Numbered from the stretch's first letter, positions 50,661 to 60,097 are shown. The stretch: DNA of 64,000 bases from Flavobacterium sp. 270 (GCF_004368785.1 NZ_SODM01000003.1:434001-498000), one strand, 5' to 3'. Numbers and translations are program-made. Notes: generated from the sequence alone by a model not told the origin.

Positions 50661-51641
50661 TTAGTGTAAATTAATGAATGTATAAAAGGCGTAAAGTATC
50701 AGTAAAAATAGAATAAAAAACGAGTTAATAAAGAACAAGATCACACTTTTAACAAATGATACAATTCGGGATTCTCCATAAAAACGATGATGTGCCGGAT
50801 AAAAGTAATACGACATCCAGAGAAAACCAAAGAAATCGGTAATGCTGGAGATAAAACTAAGGGCACTGTCTTCGCCAAATAACCCGATTAAATTCCTTAT
50901 GATAAACAAGAGTAGAAATATTAAGAGGAGGAAAGAGAAATAATGCAGTGTAAAAATGCCGTGGTCAAAATAATACCATTTCTTTTTATTGTGAAAAAGC
51001 CATAAAAAGAAAGCAAAAAACGGCATAATCAGGATTAATATTTTGGGAAGGTTGTGTACAAAAGATTCTGTAAATTTTTTAATGATTTCGCCTTTTGAAT
51101 TATGATCCACAACGTATTTTAATTTTTGAACCATCCAATAGCTGAAATTGTCTAGTTTTTTCTCTTTTGGTGCATGTTTTTGTATTGAATCTACATCTTT
51201 AGTAAAATTACTAAAATCCTTGCCAACCTCAATGTCTTTTAAATCTCCGGTAAAGATGTTTTTCGGAATTTCTTTTTTATGATTTTTGGAGTCTTTACCA
51301 TCAATTACAACTCCATCGCTGGATTCATTTGGAAAAAGCGCAATCAAAAGAAAAGTGATAAAACTGATAAAAATATACAAACGAACTGGCGCTAAATACG
51401 ACAAACGTTTTCCCGAAAGATATTCTTTGGTTAAAGTTGAAGGTTTAAAAAGCAGGTTTCGAATCGTTTTCCAGAAAGCATTTTCATAATGCGTTAAATC
51501 TTCAAAAAAATGAACAAATAAGTGATGAAAAGTTTTCCTGCTCTCTGAATTTTCCTGTCCGCAGTTAGGGCAAAACTTTTGTTCTACAACGTGCCGGCAA
51601 TTCAGGCACGTTTTATCTTCTCTAATTTTACTATGTGACAT
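50661..51641 (-). CDS. DUF3667-family membrane protein with N-terminal zinc ribbon
   Basis: 326 residues. It begins with a zinc ribbon (TCLNCRHVVEQKFCPNCGQEN), then the family segment TFHHLFVHFFEDLTHYENAFWKTIRNLL and KEYLSGKRLSYLAPVRLYIFISFITFLLIALFP. Three or four more hydrophobic segments follow in the second half. DUF3667 members are membrane proteins of unknown function. It probably shares a transcript with the M28 peptidase downstream. Confidence 0.9.
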   Translation of the reverse strand: MSHSKIREDKTCLNCRHVVEQKFCPNCGQENSESRKTFHHLFVHFFEDLTHYENAFWKTIRNLLFKPSTLTKEYLSGKRLSYLAPVRLYIFISFITFLLIALFPNESSDGVVIDGKDSKNHKKEIPKNIFTGDLKDIEVGKDFSNFTKDVDSIQKHAPKEKKLDNFSYWMVQKLKYVVDHNSKGEIIKKFTESFVHNLPKILILIMPFFAFFLWLFHNKKKWYYFDHGIFTLHYFSFLLLIFLLLFIIRNLIGLFGEDSALSFISSITDFFGFLWMSYYFYPAHHRFYGESRIVSFVKSVILFFINSFFILFLLILYAFYTFINLH

Positions 51642-51679
51642 TGGTGGTTTTAGTTGATTTGGTTTTGGTTAGTTTGGTT

Positions 51680-52453
51680 TTATTTTTTAAGCACTTCGCT
51701 CAGAAAAAGCTGTAAATGCTCAAAAGATCTTTTGGCCGCTTTTTCGTTATATGCAGCACCTTTAGAATTGTCGTTTCCAGCTTCAGGATTTGTAAACGAG
51801 TGTACCGCATTAGCATAATAAATCATCTGCCAATCTGCTTTTGTATCGCGCATTTCCTGCTGAAATGCTGTGATTTCTTCTTTTGATTCAAACGGATCAT
51901 CTGAGCCGTGGCAGATTAAAACTTTAGGCGTAATAGGTTCAACAGCTCGTGTTGCATCTTTGCCTAAACCGCCATGAAAAGAAGCTACTCCTTTTACATT
52001 CAAGTGACCGCGTGCCGCTTCAAGAACGCCAGTTCCGCCAAAACAATAGCCTATTGCCACAATATTATCGGCATTTGTGCCTGCTTTTACTAATTCCTGC
52101 AAAGCTGCATTAATACGTTTTTGGTACGCTTGATAATCTTTTTTATAGAATCCGGCAAGTTTTCCTGCTTCGGCAGTATTTTTTGGATAATTTCCTTCGC
52201 CGTAAATATCTGCGATGAAAACATTATAACCCAATTTAGATAAGTTTTCGGCAATTCCTTTAGAAGCATTGTCAATTCCCAGCCATGCCGGCAAAAGTAA
52301 AATACCAGGATTATTAGCGCTTTTTTTAGCAGATTTTATAAACAATCCGTTCAATTGCTGATTGCCGTCAGCATATTTTACAGTTTTTAATTGTGCACTT
52401 ATAGTGTTAGAAAACAGTATAGTAGCAAAAAGTAATAGGGCAGAATTTTTCAT
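51680..52453 (-). CDS. Secreted dienelactone-hydrolase-family protein
   Basis: 257 residues with a signal peptide (MKNSALLLFATILFSNTISAQ). The nucleophile elbow IAIGYCFGGTGVLEA contains a Cys nucleophile as in dienelactone hydrolase, with ICHGSDDPFESKEEI (acid) and NAVHSFTNPEAG (His). It probably hydrolyses an ester or lactone in the periplasm. The substrate is unknown. Confidence 0.9.
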   Translation of the reverse strand: MKNSALLLFATILFSNTISAQLKTVKYADGNQQLNGLFIKSAKKSANNPGILLLPAWLGIDNASKGIAENLSKLGYNVFIADIYGEGNYPKNTAEAGKLAGFYKKDYQAYQKRINAALQELVKAGTNADNIVAIGYCFGGTGVLEAARGHLNVKGVASFHGGLGKDATRAVEPITPKVLICHGSDDPFESKEEITAFQQEMRDTKADWQMIYYANAVHSFTNPEAGNDNSKGAAYNEKAAKRSFEHLQLFLSEVLKK

Positions 52454-52496
52454 AATGTTACAATTTTAAACAAATATCAGAAATAAAATGGTACAA

Positions 52497-52528
52497 AAAA
52501 ACCTCAGAAGAAATTTCTTAAGAGGTTT
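52497..52528 (-). terminator. Weak hairpin downstream of the acylase gene
   Basis: aaaacctcagaag ... cttaagaggttt, an imperfect stem, 26 bp beyond the acylase stop codon. Confidence 0.4.
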
Positions 52529-52554
52529 ATACTGTGTAAGTTTAGTTTTAAAAG

Positions 52555-54756
52555 TTATTCGCCGGGATGATATGTTTTTTCGGCATTTTTAATGACATCT
52601 TCTTTATAAAACAGCACCTCTTTAAATTGTCCTTTTTGATACATTTCGGCCTGATCCGTAAAATGCTTCGAATTCACATCGCCGCTATTGCCGCCAGCCA
52701 ATAATGACTTTGCTTTTATTTTTGGGCCAAATTCAACGGCACAAATAAAACTGTTTCCATTATAACCGTAACGTTTTTTAGAATCGTTTTGATAACTGCT
52801 TTTAAAAGAAGGAAGACTTCCCCAGGAGCCCGGCCCAAAACCAATCGGAAGACTTGGTTTGCTGTCGTCGTATTTTAAATCGATATCACCACTCGAACGC
52901 TGAAAACGATTAATATCGCCCCAAGCAACCTGCCAGGTTCCCCATTTTGCCTGCAAGTCTTTTAAAACAGCCTGCAATTGTGGAATCATTTTTTCTGTTG
53001 TGGCATTTTTAGCAAAGTTTTTAGTGTTTTCAACCTGATCCAATTCACCTTCGTCAATATAAGCTTTTAGAATAATTGGGTCTAATTTATACGCCCATTC
53101 TACGGCAAGTGTGGTGGCTACGGAATTTTCTTTGGCATAATAATCCCAGTTTTTTAAAAGTGAAACCGCTTCCGCTAAAGTTGTATAATTGGTATCTTCT
53201 GTTTTTGTAATTTGATTAAAAACATTCACCAAACTCGGAATCAAAACTTCAAAAATCGAAAGCTTAGAATCGTAACCGTCTGCAATAACTTTATCTAAAG
53301 TGTATTTATCGCCTTTACTAAAAATTCTAACAGCATTTACACCTCTAAAATTTTCTCCATCTGGCGCCATATACGGTACATAATTTTCTTTTTTCGGACT
53401 GTTTTCGCCCGCCACGCTATACGGAGTAGAATTGCAATTTTGTAACCAGCCGTTTGCAGGATTGTACAAATGAACCGTTTCTTCAACTTCATGCAAACCT
53501 TTCCATTGTGTTGAAGAAATAGAACCATCGACAACTTTAGACCAATTTAAATTTTTATCTCTTTTCGGAATAAAATTGCCGTGCCAATACGCGATATTTC
53601 CTTTGCTGTCGGCATAAACGGTATTGTTTGAAGTATTGGCTTTTAAATCCATTGCTTTTTTGTACTCTTCAAAACTTTTGGATTTAGTTCTTTCCCAACT
53701 CTGAATTAAACTTGTCATCGAGCGATTCATCGATTTTAAACTAATCCATTTCCCGTCGCGTTTGGCCATAATTGGACCGTTATTCGTAAAATATGTTTTT
53801 ATTTTTTTCGGAATCAATTTTCCATTTTCAAGATATTTTAGCGTGATTTCTTTTTCTATAACTGGTAAAAGTTTGCTGTCAAATTCGTAGAATAATTTTC
53901 CTTTTTTATTGATGATTTTCTCCGCGTACATATCGGCAACATCTACGTTTGATGAAGTGTGCATCCAGCCACAGTTTTCATTAAAACCTTGATAAATAAA
54001 AAATTGTCCCCAAGTTACGGCACCGTACGCGCTTAAACCTTCTTCGCTCGTAACCTGAACTTCGGGTCTAAAATAAAAAGTTGTATGCGGATTGATGTAT
54101 AAAATCGCATTTCCGTCTGCAGTTTTTGATGGTGCAAAAGCAAAACCATTTGAACCCGTCTGGACATTTTTTTCTCTTTCTACATACGCCACTTTATCAT
54201 TATTTCCAGAATAAAAAGCCTTTAATTCGCCCGTAGAAAGATCGGCAGTACTAATCGCACCAATACTTCCATCTGTCCATAAAAGCGGGAACCACGGTTC
54301 AAAATGCGTTAAAAGTACGGGTTTAACTTCTGGATGTTTGTACAAATAAAAGTTGATCGCGTCGGCATAGCTGTTTAATAATTTTTTGAGCCATAACGGT
54401 GCTTTTTTATAATCTGCTTTTGCTTCTTCAGTATCAATTAAAAGACGGATTTCTAAATCATTATACAAAACCGATTGTCCTTTTATTTCAGAAAGGCGTC
54501 CCAGTTTTTCGATATAATTCATTTCGATTCTTTTAAAATCGTCTTCACATTGCGCGTACAATAAACCAAAAACGGCATCGGCATCGGTTTTTCCATAAAC
54601 GTGCGGAATTCCCCAATTGTCGCGAATTATAGTAACTTGTTTTGCGCTGTTTTCTAAACGCAATATTTCTTTTGAATTGATTTTCTGTGCCGTAAGCTGC
54701 AAACAAATACAAAAGAGTGCAACTGTTATTTTTGAAATTTTAGAATAACTAAACAT
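52555..54756 (-). CDS. Penicillin-acylase-family N-terminal-nucleophile hydrolase
   Basis: 733 residues with a signal peptide (MFSYSKISKITVALFCICLQLTAQ). The alpha-chain region has VTIIRDNWGIPHVYGKTDADAVFGL. The self-processing site with the nucleophilic Ser near residue 202 is VQTGSNGFAFAPSKTADG, followed by beta-chain motifs ILYINPHTTFYFRPE and NEN-type NSFICAVEFG near the end. The family hydrolyses amide bonds of N-acyl compounds such as acyl-homoserine lactones, beta-lactams or cyclic lipopeptides. It is followed by a cyanophycinase-like gene whose stop lies 2 bp upstream, so the two are coupled. Confidence 0.92.
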   Translation of the reverse strand: MFSYSKISKITVALFCICLQLTAQKINSKEILRLENSAKQVTIIRDNWGIPHVYGKTDADAVFGLLYAQCEDDFKRIEMNYIEKLGRLSEIKGQSVLYNDLEIRLLIDTEEAKADYKKAPLWLKKLLNSYADAINFYLYKHPEVKPVLLTHFEPWFPLLWTDGSIGAISTADLSTGELKAFYSGNNDKVAYVEREKNVQTGSNGFAFAPSKTADGNAILYINPHTTFYFRPEVQVTSEEGLSAYGAVTWGQFFIYQGFNENCGWMHTSSNVDVADMYAEKIINKKGKLFYEFDSKLLPVIEKEITLKYLENGKLIPKKIKTYFTNNGPIMAKRDGKWISLKSMNRSMTSLIQSWERTKSKSFEEYKKAMDLKANTSNNTVYADSKGNIAYWHGNFIPKRDKNLNWSKVVDGSISSTQWKGLHEVEETVHLYNPANGWLQNCNSTPYSVAGENSPKKENYVPYMAPDGENFRGVNAVRIFSKGDKYTLDKVIADGYDSKLSIFEVLIPSLVNVFNQITKTEDTNYTTLAEAVSLLKNWDYYAKENSVATTLAVEWAYKLDPIILKAYIDEGELDQVENTKNFAKNATTEKMIPQLQAVLKDLQAKWGTWQVAWGDINRFQRSSGDIDLKYDDSKPSLPIGFGPGSWGSLPSFKSSYQNDSKKRYGYNGNSFICAVEFGPKIKAKSLLAGGNSGDVNSKHFTDQAEMYQKGQFKEVLFYKEDVIKNAEKTYHPGE

Positions 54757-54758
54757 TG

Positions 54759-55619
54759 TTATTTGATATTAAATTTTTGTCCGGCAGTATAAATACTCAT
54801 TTCTAGTTTTTCAATAGAAATTAAATTGCCTTTTTTAGATTTCAGAATTCCTTTTGGTTTTCTAACGACAATAACTTCGCTTTCGCCGGCAACTTCAATT
54901 TGATTGTTTCTAACAATTATAGCAGTTGCTTCGTCAATTCCGATTCCGGTTAAATCTGGAAATTCTACTAAAGCCGAAAGTAATCGGTTATAACGGTTTC
55001 TTTTTAAAAAATGCTGATCAATTACGGCTGTTTTTAATAAGCCTAAACCTTCGCTGGTTTCCAGATTATCGTATCGAATATTATCAAAAGTACCCGAATA
55101 TTCTTTTTGTAATTTTTGGTTTCCGGTAATCATTTTTTCAGACATAACGGCTGCGCCAGCGCTCGTTCCAGAAATCGTGCTTCCGTTTTCGTAGGCTTTT
55201 ACAATCGCTGTTTTTATGGGAGTATTTTGTACCACATTCATAAAACGGGTTTGATCGCCTCCGCTGATAAAAATTAATTTTGCTTTTTGAAGAGAATCGG
55301 TTAAAACCTTATTTTGAGCCGTTTCTTTATTAAAATTCAGCATCACAATTGGGTTTGAAGTTAATTTTACCATTTGTGTTTTAAAGAAAATAAAAGAACT
55401 GTCCGGTTCTTCGCTCGACATGGGTAAAACCACGATATAATCTTTTGCAGTTAATTCGGCAACACTCAAAACTTGTTTCATTAAATCATCAGATCTGTCA
55501 CCTCCGCCAATTATGAATAGTTTTCCTTTTGGATTTTGGGCTTGTAATATACTGCTGGATAGTAATAATATAAGTCCTAAGTGAGTGAAAGTTAAGCTGG
55601 AAAAAAGTGATTTGGTCAT
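54759..55619 (-). CDS. Secreted cyanophycinase-like peptidase (S51 family)
   Basis: 286 residues with a signal peptide (MTKSLFSSLTFTHLGLILLLSSSILQAQ). It has LFIIGGGDRSDDLMKQVL, IFISGGDQTRFMN and the catalytic Ser near residue 151 in ISGTSAGAAVMSEKM, plus DQHFLKRNRYNRLL and LTGIGIDEATAIIV, all typical of cyanophycinase (S51 peptidase, beta-Asp-Arg hydrolase). Its secretion and pairing with an acylase suggest extracellular peptide or amide scavenging. Confidence 0.9.
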   Translation of the reverse strand: MTKSLFSSLTFTHLGLILLLSSSILQAQNPKGKLFIIGGGDRSDDLMKQVLSVAELTAKDYIVVLPMSSEEPDSSFIFFKTQMVKLTSNPIVMLNFNKETAQNKVLTDSLQKAKLIFISGGDQTRFMNVVQNTPIKTAIVKAYENGSTISGTSAGAAVMSEKMITGNQKLQKEYSGTFDNIRYDNLETSEGLGLLKTAVIDQHFLKRNRYNRLLSALVEFPDLTGIGIDEATAIIVRNNQIEVAGESEVIVVRKPKGILKSKKGNLISIEKLEMSIYTAGQKFNIK

Positions 55620-55651
55620 ATTTTCTGGTTGATTTTTGGAATGTTTTTTTT

Positions 55652-55782
55652 AACACATAGAGACATAGGTTTTATTTTCTTTAAAAGGTTTTTAAAAGAA
55701 ACTCGTTTCTTACACATAGCTATGTGTTTTTCAATAAGTGAAACGTCTTTTTAGACAAAGAAAAACTATGTCTCTATGTGTT
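55652..55782. repeat. Inverted repeat with ACACATAGAGACATAG arms
   Basis: Perfect 17-bp arms at 55652-55668 and 55766-55782, with inner blocks cacatagctatgtg (itself palindromic, about 55713-55726) and gaaactcgtttc. It occupies the space upstream of the cyanophycinase-like gene. Confidence 0.75.
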
Positions 55783-55795
55783 GAAATATAAAACG

Positions 55796-56248
55796 TTACA
55801 AGATAATATTTCGCTTAAAAGCGCAACCTAATTCTATAATAGAATCGGTTTTGGAAATCCCGGGAATGCTGTCGATTTTTTCATAAAGAATGCTTCGCAT
55901 ATGTTCGTGATTTTTGGCAATAATTTTAATGTAAAGCGTAAACGAACCCGTAACATAATAACATTCTGTGATTTCTGGAATATCTTTTAAGGCCTGAATA
56001 ATTCTATCTGAATCTGAATCTTTATTTAATGAAATTCCGGTAAAAGAAGCCCAGTCGTAACCAATTTTCTTTTCCTGTATTATTGGTTTTATTCCAGAAA
56101 TTACACCTTGCTCAACCAGTCTGTTGATTCGCTGATGCACCATTGTATTGGATATTTTTAGATTCGAAGCAATGGCAGAATATGCCATACGTCCGTCTTT
56201 TTCTAGTTCCTTAATTATATTGATATCAAATTCGTCTAAAATATCCAT
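55796..56248 (-). CDS. Lrp/AsnC-family transcriptional regulator
   Basis: 150 residues. The N-terminal helix-turn-helix is MDILDEFDINIIKELEKDGRMAYSAIASNLKISNTMVHQRINRL, and the C-terminal RAM (effector) domain includes ITECYYVTGSFTLYIKI and ISKTDSIIELG. It is divergent from ornithine aminotransferase with a 221-bp shared upstream region, which suggests that it controls amino-acid (arginine/ornithine) catabolism through that gene. The effector is inferred, not shown. Confidence 0.93.
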   Translation of the reverse strand: MDILDEFDINIIKELEKDGRMAYSAIASNLKISNTMVHQRINRLVEQGVISGIKPIIQEKKIGYDWASFTGISLNKDSDSDRIIQALKDIPEITECYYVTGSFTLYIKIIAKNHEHMRSILYEKIDSIPGISKTDSIIELGCAFKRNIIL

Positions 56249-56419
56249 TGTTTTAAATTGAGTTGGAAACGTGATTTTTTAACCTTCATAAAAGTAATTC
56301 TTTTTTTTAATAAATAGGCAGGCTTTTAATATTGGTTTTTGGTTAAATTTATTTTTTAAAGCTGTAAATAAATAAATTTGACTTATTTGTTTAATTTTAA
56401 AGTCAATATAAGTGTTTTA

Positions 56420-56453
56420 TTGCCGATTAATAAATAATTTTCAATACTTTTGT
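56420..56453 (+). promoter_or_regulatory. Probable promoter of ornithine aminotransferase
   Basis: ATTG (56420-56423), a 22-bp spacer and TACTTTTG (56446-56453), fitting TTTG-N17-23-TAnnTTTG, with the -7 box 16 bp before the ATG. The shared 221-bp region with the Lrp gene is the expected place for its operator. Confidence 0.6.
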
Positions 56454-56469
56454 TCAAAAGAAAAAGATT

Positions 56470-57720
56470 ATGATTCATACAGAAAACAAACTTTCGTCAA
56501 AATCAGAAGTTTTGATTGAAAAAGAAAATAAATACGGAGCTCATAATTATCACCCGCTTCCTGTGGTTTTAGAAAGGGGAGAAGGAGTTTATGTGTGGGA
56601 TGTTGACGGCAAAAAATACTATGATTTCTTGTCTGCTTATTCAGCCGTAAATCAAGGACATTGCCATCCGAAAATTGTTCAGGCAATGATTGATCAATCT
56701 CAAAAACTGACTTTGACTTCGCGTGCTTTTTATAATGACCAATTAGGAAATTACGAAGAATATGTAACGAAGTATTTTGGTTTTGATAAAGTTTTGCCAA
56801 TGAATACGGGCGCTGAAGCGGTTGAAACGGCTTTGAAAGTTTGTAGAAAATGGGCGTATGAAGTAAAAGGAATTCCGGAAAATCAGGCGCAGGTTATTGT
56901 GTGCGAGAATAATTTCCACGGAAGAACGACTACCATTATTTCTTTTTCTAATGATGAATCGGCACGCAAGAATTTTGGCCCTTTTACAGAAGGTTTTATA
57001 AAAATTGAATATGATAATTTGGAAGCTCTTGAAAAAGCTTTGAATTCATCAAAAAATATAGCGGGTTTTTTGGTGGAACCAATTCAGGGTGAAGCCGGAG
57101 TTTATGTTCCGTCTGAAGGATATTTAGCGAAAGCGAAAGCCTTATGCGAGCAGCACAATGTTCTTTTTATTGCAGATGAGGTTCAAACCGGAATTGCAAG
57201 AACAGGGAAATTATTAGCGGTTCACCACGAAAATGTACAGCCGGATATTTTGATTTTAGGTAAAGCAATTTCTGGTGGTGTTTACCCAATTTCTGCAGTT
57301 TTGTGTAATGATGAAATTATGAATGTCATCAAACCGGGACAGCACGGTTCTACTTTTGGTGGAAATCCTGTTGCTGCAGCGGTTGCAATCGCAGCGCTTG
57401 AAGTGGTAAAAGATGAAAAACTTGCCGAAAATGCAGAACGTCTTGGTGCCATTTTGAGAAAGGGTTTAAATGAAATTGCAGAAAGAAATCATTTAATTGA
57501 ATTGGTTCGCGGGAAAGGTTTACTAAATGCAATTGTTATTAATTGTGGTGAAGATTCTGATCTGGCTTGGGAAATCTGCCTAAAATTTAGAGACAACGGT
57601 TTATTAGCAAAACCAACGCACGGAAATAAAATAAGATTTGCACCCCCTTTGGTTATGACCGAAGAGCAGATTATGGAATGTCTGGAGATTATTGAGAAAT
57701 CGCTTAATGAATTTAGGTAA
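56470..57720 (+). CDS. rocD: Ornithine--oxo-acid aminotransferase
   Basis: 416 residues of the class III aminotransferase family: [40 protein letters not shown] at the start, [17 protein letters not shown], the PLP pocket [11 protein letters not shown], and the Schiff-base Lys near residue 263 in [18 protein letters not shown], preceded by [15 protein letters not shown]. The opening [11 protein letters not shown] and overall length fit ornithine aminotransferase, which converts ornithine and 2-oxoglutarate to glutamate semialdehyde and glutamate. Divergent from an Lrp-type regulator. Confidence 0.95.
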   Translation: MIHTENKLSSKSEVLIEKENKYGAHNYHPLPVVLERGEGVYVWDVDGKKYYDFLSAYSAVNQGHCHPKIVQAMIDQSQKLTLTSRAFYNDQLGNYEEYVTKYFGFDKVLPMNTGAEAVETALKVCRKWAYEVKGIPENQAQVIVCENNFHGRTTTIISFSNDESARKNFGPFTEGFIKIEYDNLEALEKALNSSKNIAGFLVEPIQGEAGVYVPSEGYLAKAKALCEQHNVLFIADEVQTGIARTGKLLAVHHENVQPDILILGKAISGGVYPISAVLCNDEIMNVIKPGQHGSTFGGNPVAAAVAIAALEVVKDEKLAENAERLGAILRKGLNEIAERNHLIELVRGKGLLNAIVINCGEDSDLAWEICLKFRDNGLLAKPTHGNKIRFAPPLVMTEEQIMECLEIIEKSLNEFR

Positions 57721-58123
57721 ATAATATTAGGGGCAAAGGCTCATAGGTTCAAAGGGACAAAGGTTTTGTAGAGGTGTATAGCAGTACTTTTACGCATGTC
57801 AAATCTACAATCTTGTCATTTGGAGGAACGAGAAATCGCACGCGGTATTCCAGCATTAGGGATCACGAGTGCGATTTTTTGTTTTTAGAAATGACAAGAT
57901 TGTGGTTACTGGATTCGTTAAGCAAAAATAAGACGCACTGCTATGCGTCTCTACAGAAAACCTTTGTCCCTTTGTCCCTCAGAACCTCAGTACCTTAAAC
58001 AAAAAATAGAAATTATATAACATCACTCCAAAATTGTATAACTCAAAAATCAAGTTCGTGAGTAGTTTTGACTTATAATTTAAGATCACAATTATTGTTG
58101 AACCTTTATAAAATTACATTCCG
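57721..58123. repeat. Gene-free region with repeat words and palindrome
   Basis: A 403-bp gap. It starts with gcaaaggctcataggttcaa words, then a palindrome at 57808-57902 and the tag cactgctatgcgtctctaca at 57934-57953 shared with 44630-44649. Next comes another word tract (cctcagaacctcagtacctt, about 57975-57995), then about 120 bp of AT-rich DNA that should hold the DUF1810 promoter. Confidence 0.6.
57808..57902. repeat. Palindromic repeat with CAATCTTGTCATT ends
   Basis: Outer arms caatcttgtcatt (57808-57820) and aatgacaagattg (57890-57902) are perfect complements, and inner blocks gaaatcgcac and gtgcgatttt pair as well. Shares GGAACGA and GAAATCGCAC words with the 19501 and 33849 elements. 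Confidence 0.78.
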
Positions 58124-58579
58124 ATGGCTTACGCAAATAATGATTTAACTCGCTTTTTAGATGCACAAAACAAACTTTATCTTACTGCTTATTCGGAGTT
58201 AAAAAAAGGGAAAAAAGAAACGCACTGGATGTGGTTTATTTTTCCTCAAATAAAAGGTTTAGGCAAAAGCGGCATTGCTCAATATTATGCCATTGCAGAT
58301 CTTGAAGAAGCAAAAGCGTATTTAAACCATCCAATTTTATCGAAACATTTAATTGAAATCGCCCAGCTTTTATTGAATTATAAGAAAAAATCTATTGAGA
58401 CTATTCTTGGTGATTTAGATGCACGTAAATTGCGTTCGTCTTTGAGTCTTTTTTGTCAGGTAGAAAATGCGAATCCGATATTTCAGGAGTTGTTAGATAC
58501 TTTCTATTCTGGTCATTTAGATCCAATTACGCTTACTATTGCACAAGCTTCAATTAAAAAAGTGCCTGTTGAGGCCTAA
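58124..58579 (+). CDS. DUF1810-family protein
   Basis: 151 residues with the family signatures THWMWFIFPQIKGLGKSGIAQYYAI and LRSSLSLFCQVENANPIF and the N-terminal DLTRFLDAQNKLYLTAYSELKKGKK. The function is unknown (DUF1810, calpastatin-like by sequence). It is a lone plus-strand gene, convergent with the SusD gene. Confidence 0.9.
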   Translation: MAYANNDLTRFLDAQNKLYLTAYSELKKGKKETHWMWFIFPQIKGLGKSGIAQYYAIADLEEAKAYLNHPILSKHLIEIAQLLLNYKKKSIETILGDLDARKLRSSLSLFCQVENANPIFQELLDTFYSGHLDPITLTIAQASIKKVPVEA

Positions 58580-58640
58580 TACATTATTCCTTTAAAATTA
58601 ATTTTCCTTTCAATTTTACTTATATTAGAATCAGTTCAAT

Positions 58641-58674
58641 AAAAAAACCATTCGTTTTGCGAATGGTTTTTTTT
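58641..58674. terminator. Bidirectional terminator hairpin between DUF1810 and SusD
   Basis: aaaaaaaccattcgttttgcgaatggtttttttt, with T-runs on both strands, located between convergent genes. Confidence 0.85.
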
Positions 58675-58692
58675 GGTTTAAAATAGTTTGGT

Positions 58693-60090
58693 TTACGATC
58701 CGTATCCTGGATTTTGGGTTATTTTTTTGTTGGCGTCTGTTTCTTTTAACGGAATCGGAAATACCAATTTATCTGAATCATAAAGAAGTATATCAGAACC
58801 GTCTCCGTCTGTGCTGATATCTATAGAACGGTGCGTTCTTCTAATGTCGTGTATTAAGAAACCTTCCATTCCAAGTTCAAGTTCGCGTTCTAATAAAATA
58901 TCATCTATAGTTACGGCTGATAAATCATCTGCATTGGCTCTTTCTCTGATAATATTAATATCATCAAGAGGTGTGTTTCCAATTACGGTTCCTGATCTTA
59001 AATTAGATTCGGCTCTAATTAGATACATTTCCGCCAGACGAATAAGGCCAACATTCGCAAATTGATCGGTGTATTTTGAAGTTAAGATTCTTCCATTTGC
59101 CTCATTTTCATAATTAAAATTGGCTCTGTCATCCGGATCGCTAAATTTTTCTAAGTAAGCATCTCTAATAGAAAAATCACCGCCACGACCTCCGTTATCT
59201 TCAGATTCATAAAAAGTATTGGCATCGTTTATACCGGTTTGTTTTGTAATCTGAATAGAAAAAACATCTTCTGCCTGATCGGTATCATGATTAAAAGCCG
59301 CTGCATAAGTGGTAGAAAGTTTGTGACCGCTGTTTTCGATTACGTCGTTTGCTGCATCTCGTGCTCCGGCATAATTTCCCTGCTGTAAATATACTCGTGC
59401 TAATAAAGCTTGTGCGGCATATTTGTCTGCATAAAAACTATTTTCTTCAGGAAGGTTGGTGTAAGCAAGATTTAAACCGTCTACAATTACTTTGTACACT
59501 TCTTCGACAGAACTTCTTTCTTTAGAAAGGTCGGTATTAAAATTATAAATGGCATTTGGACGTATTACAACTCCAAGCTGATTATTAACCTGACCGCTTA
59601 CATACGGTTTTGCAAAAAAGCGCACCAAATCAAAATAAGCCAATGATCTTAAAAAGTTAGCTTCGCCAATCATTACAGCTTTTCTGTCTGGATCTTTTAC
59701 TTTGTCTATGTTGTCAATTACGGTGTTTGCCGCATTGATTATTTCGTAACATCTTGCGTAAGTTCCTTCGATAATTACATTGTCAGCCAACATTTGTTTC
59801 AGGTACATTTGTCTTAATTCGCCAAAAGTTCCTCTCCATCTAAAGTCTGTTGTACTCAATGAACCGCTTACGCCCAATAAATCTGCATAAAGTAAAATTC
59901 TGCCACCGTATGCGTTTCCGTATGCTGTCAAAGCATAAGTTCCGACTAAAACGTTGGTTACTCCGGCTTCGGTGCTCAAAGTAATAGAAGTATCTTCTCT
60001 TTGTGTAGGATCTAATTTTAATTCGTCTTCACAGCTTGTAAAAAATACTGCAGAAATTATAAGTAAGATTAATTTATTTGCTTTCATCAT
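58693..60090 (-). CDS. SusD/RagB-family outer-membrane glycan-binding lipoprotein
   Basis: 465 residues. A lipoprotein signal (MMKANKLILLIISAVFFTSCEDE) is followed by the SusD-type N-terminal region (LDPTQREDTSITLSTEAGVTNVLVG), an early Arg-rich block (ALLARVYLQQGNYAGARDAAND) and the C-terminal signature IRLAEMYLIRAESNLRSG with INIIRERANA and LLERELELGMEGFLIHDIRR. SusD-type proteins bind the target glycan at the cell surface and cap the SusC channel. It follows the SusC gene by 7 bp. Confidence 0.95.
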   Translation of the reverse strand: MMKANKLILLIISAVFFTSCEDELKLDPTQREDTSITLSTEAGVTNVLVGTYALTAYGNAYGGRILLYADLLGVSGSLSTTDFRWRGTFGELRQMYLKQMLADNVIIEGTYARCYEIINAANTVIDNIDKVKDPDRKAVMIGEANFLRSLAYFDLVRFFAKPYVSGQVNNQLGVVIRPNAIYNFNTDLSKERSSVEEVYKVIVDGLNLAYTNLPEENSFYADKYAAQALLARVYLQQGNYAGARDAANDVIENSGHKLSTTYAAAFNHDTDQAEDVFSIQITKQTGINDANTFYESEDNGGRGGDFSIRDAYLEKFSDPDDRANFNYENEANGRILTSKYTDQFANVGLIRLAEMYLIRAESNLRSGTVIGNTPLDDINIIRERANADDLSAVTIDDILLERELELGMEGFLIHDIRRTHRSIDISTDGDGSDILLYDSDKLVFPIPLKETDANKKITQNPGYGS

Positions 60091-60097
60091 TTTCTTT

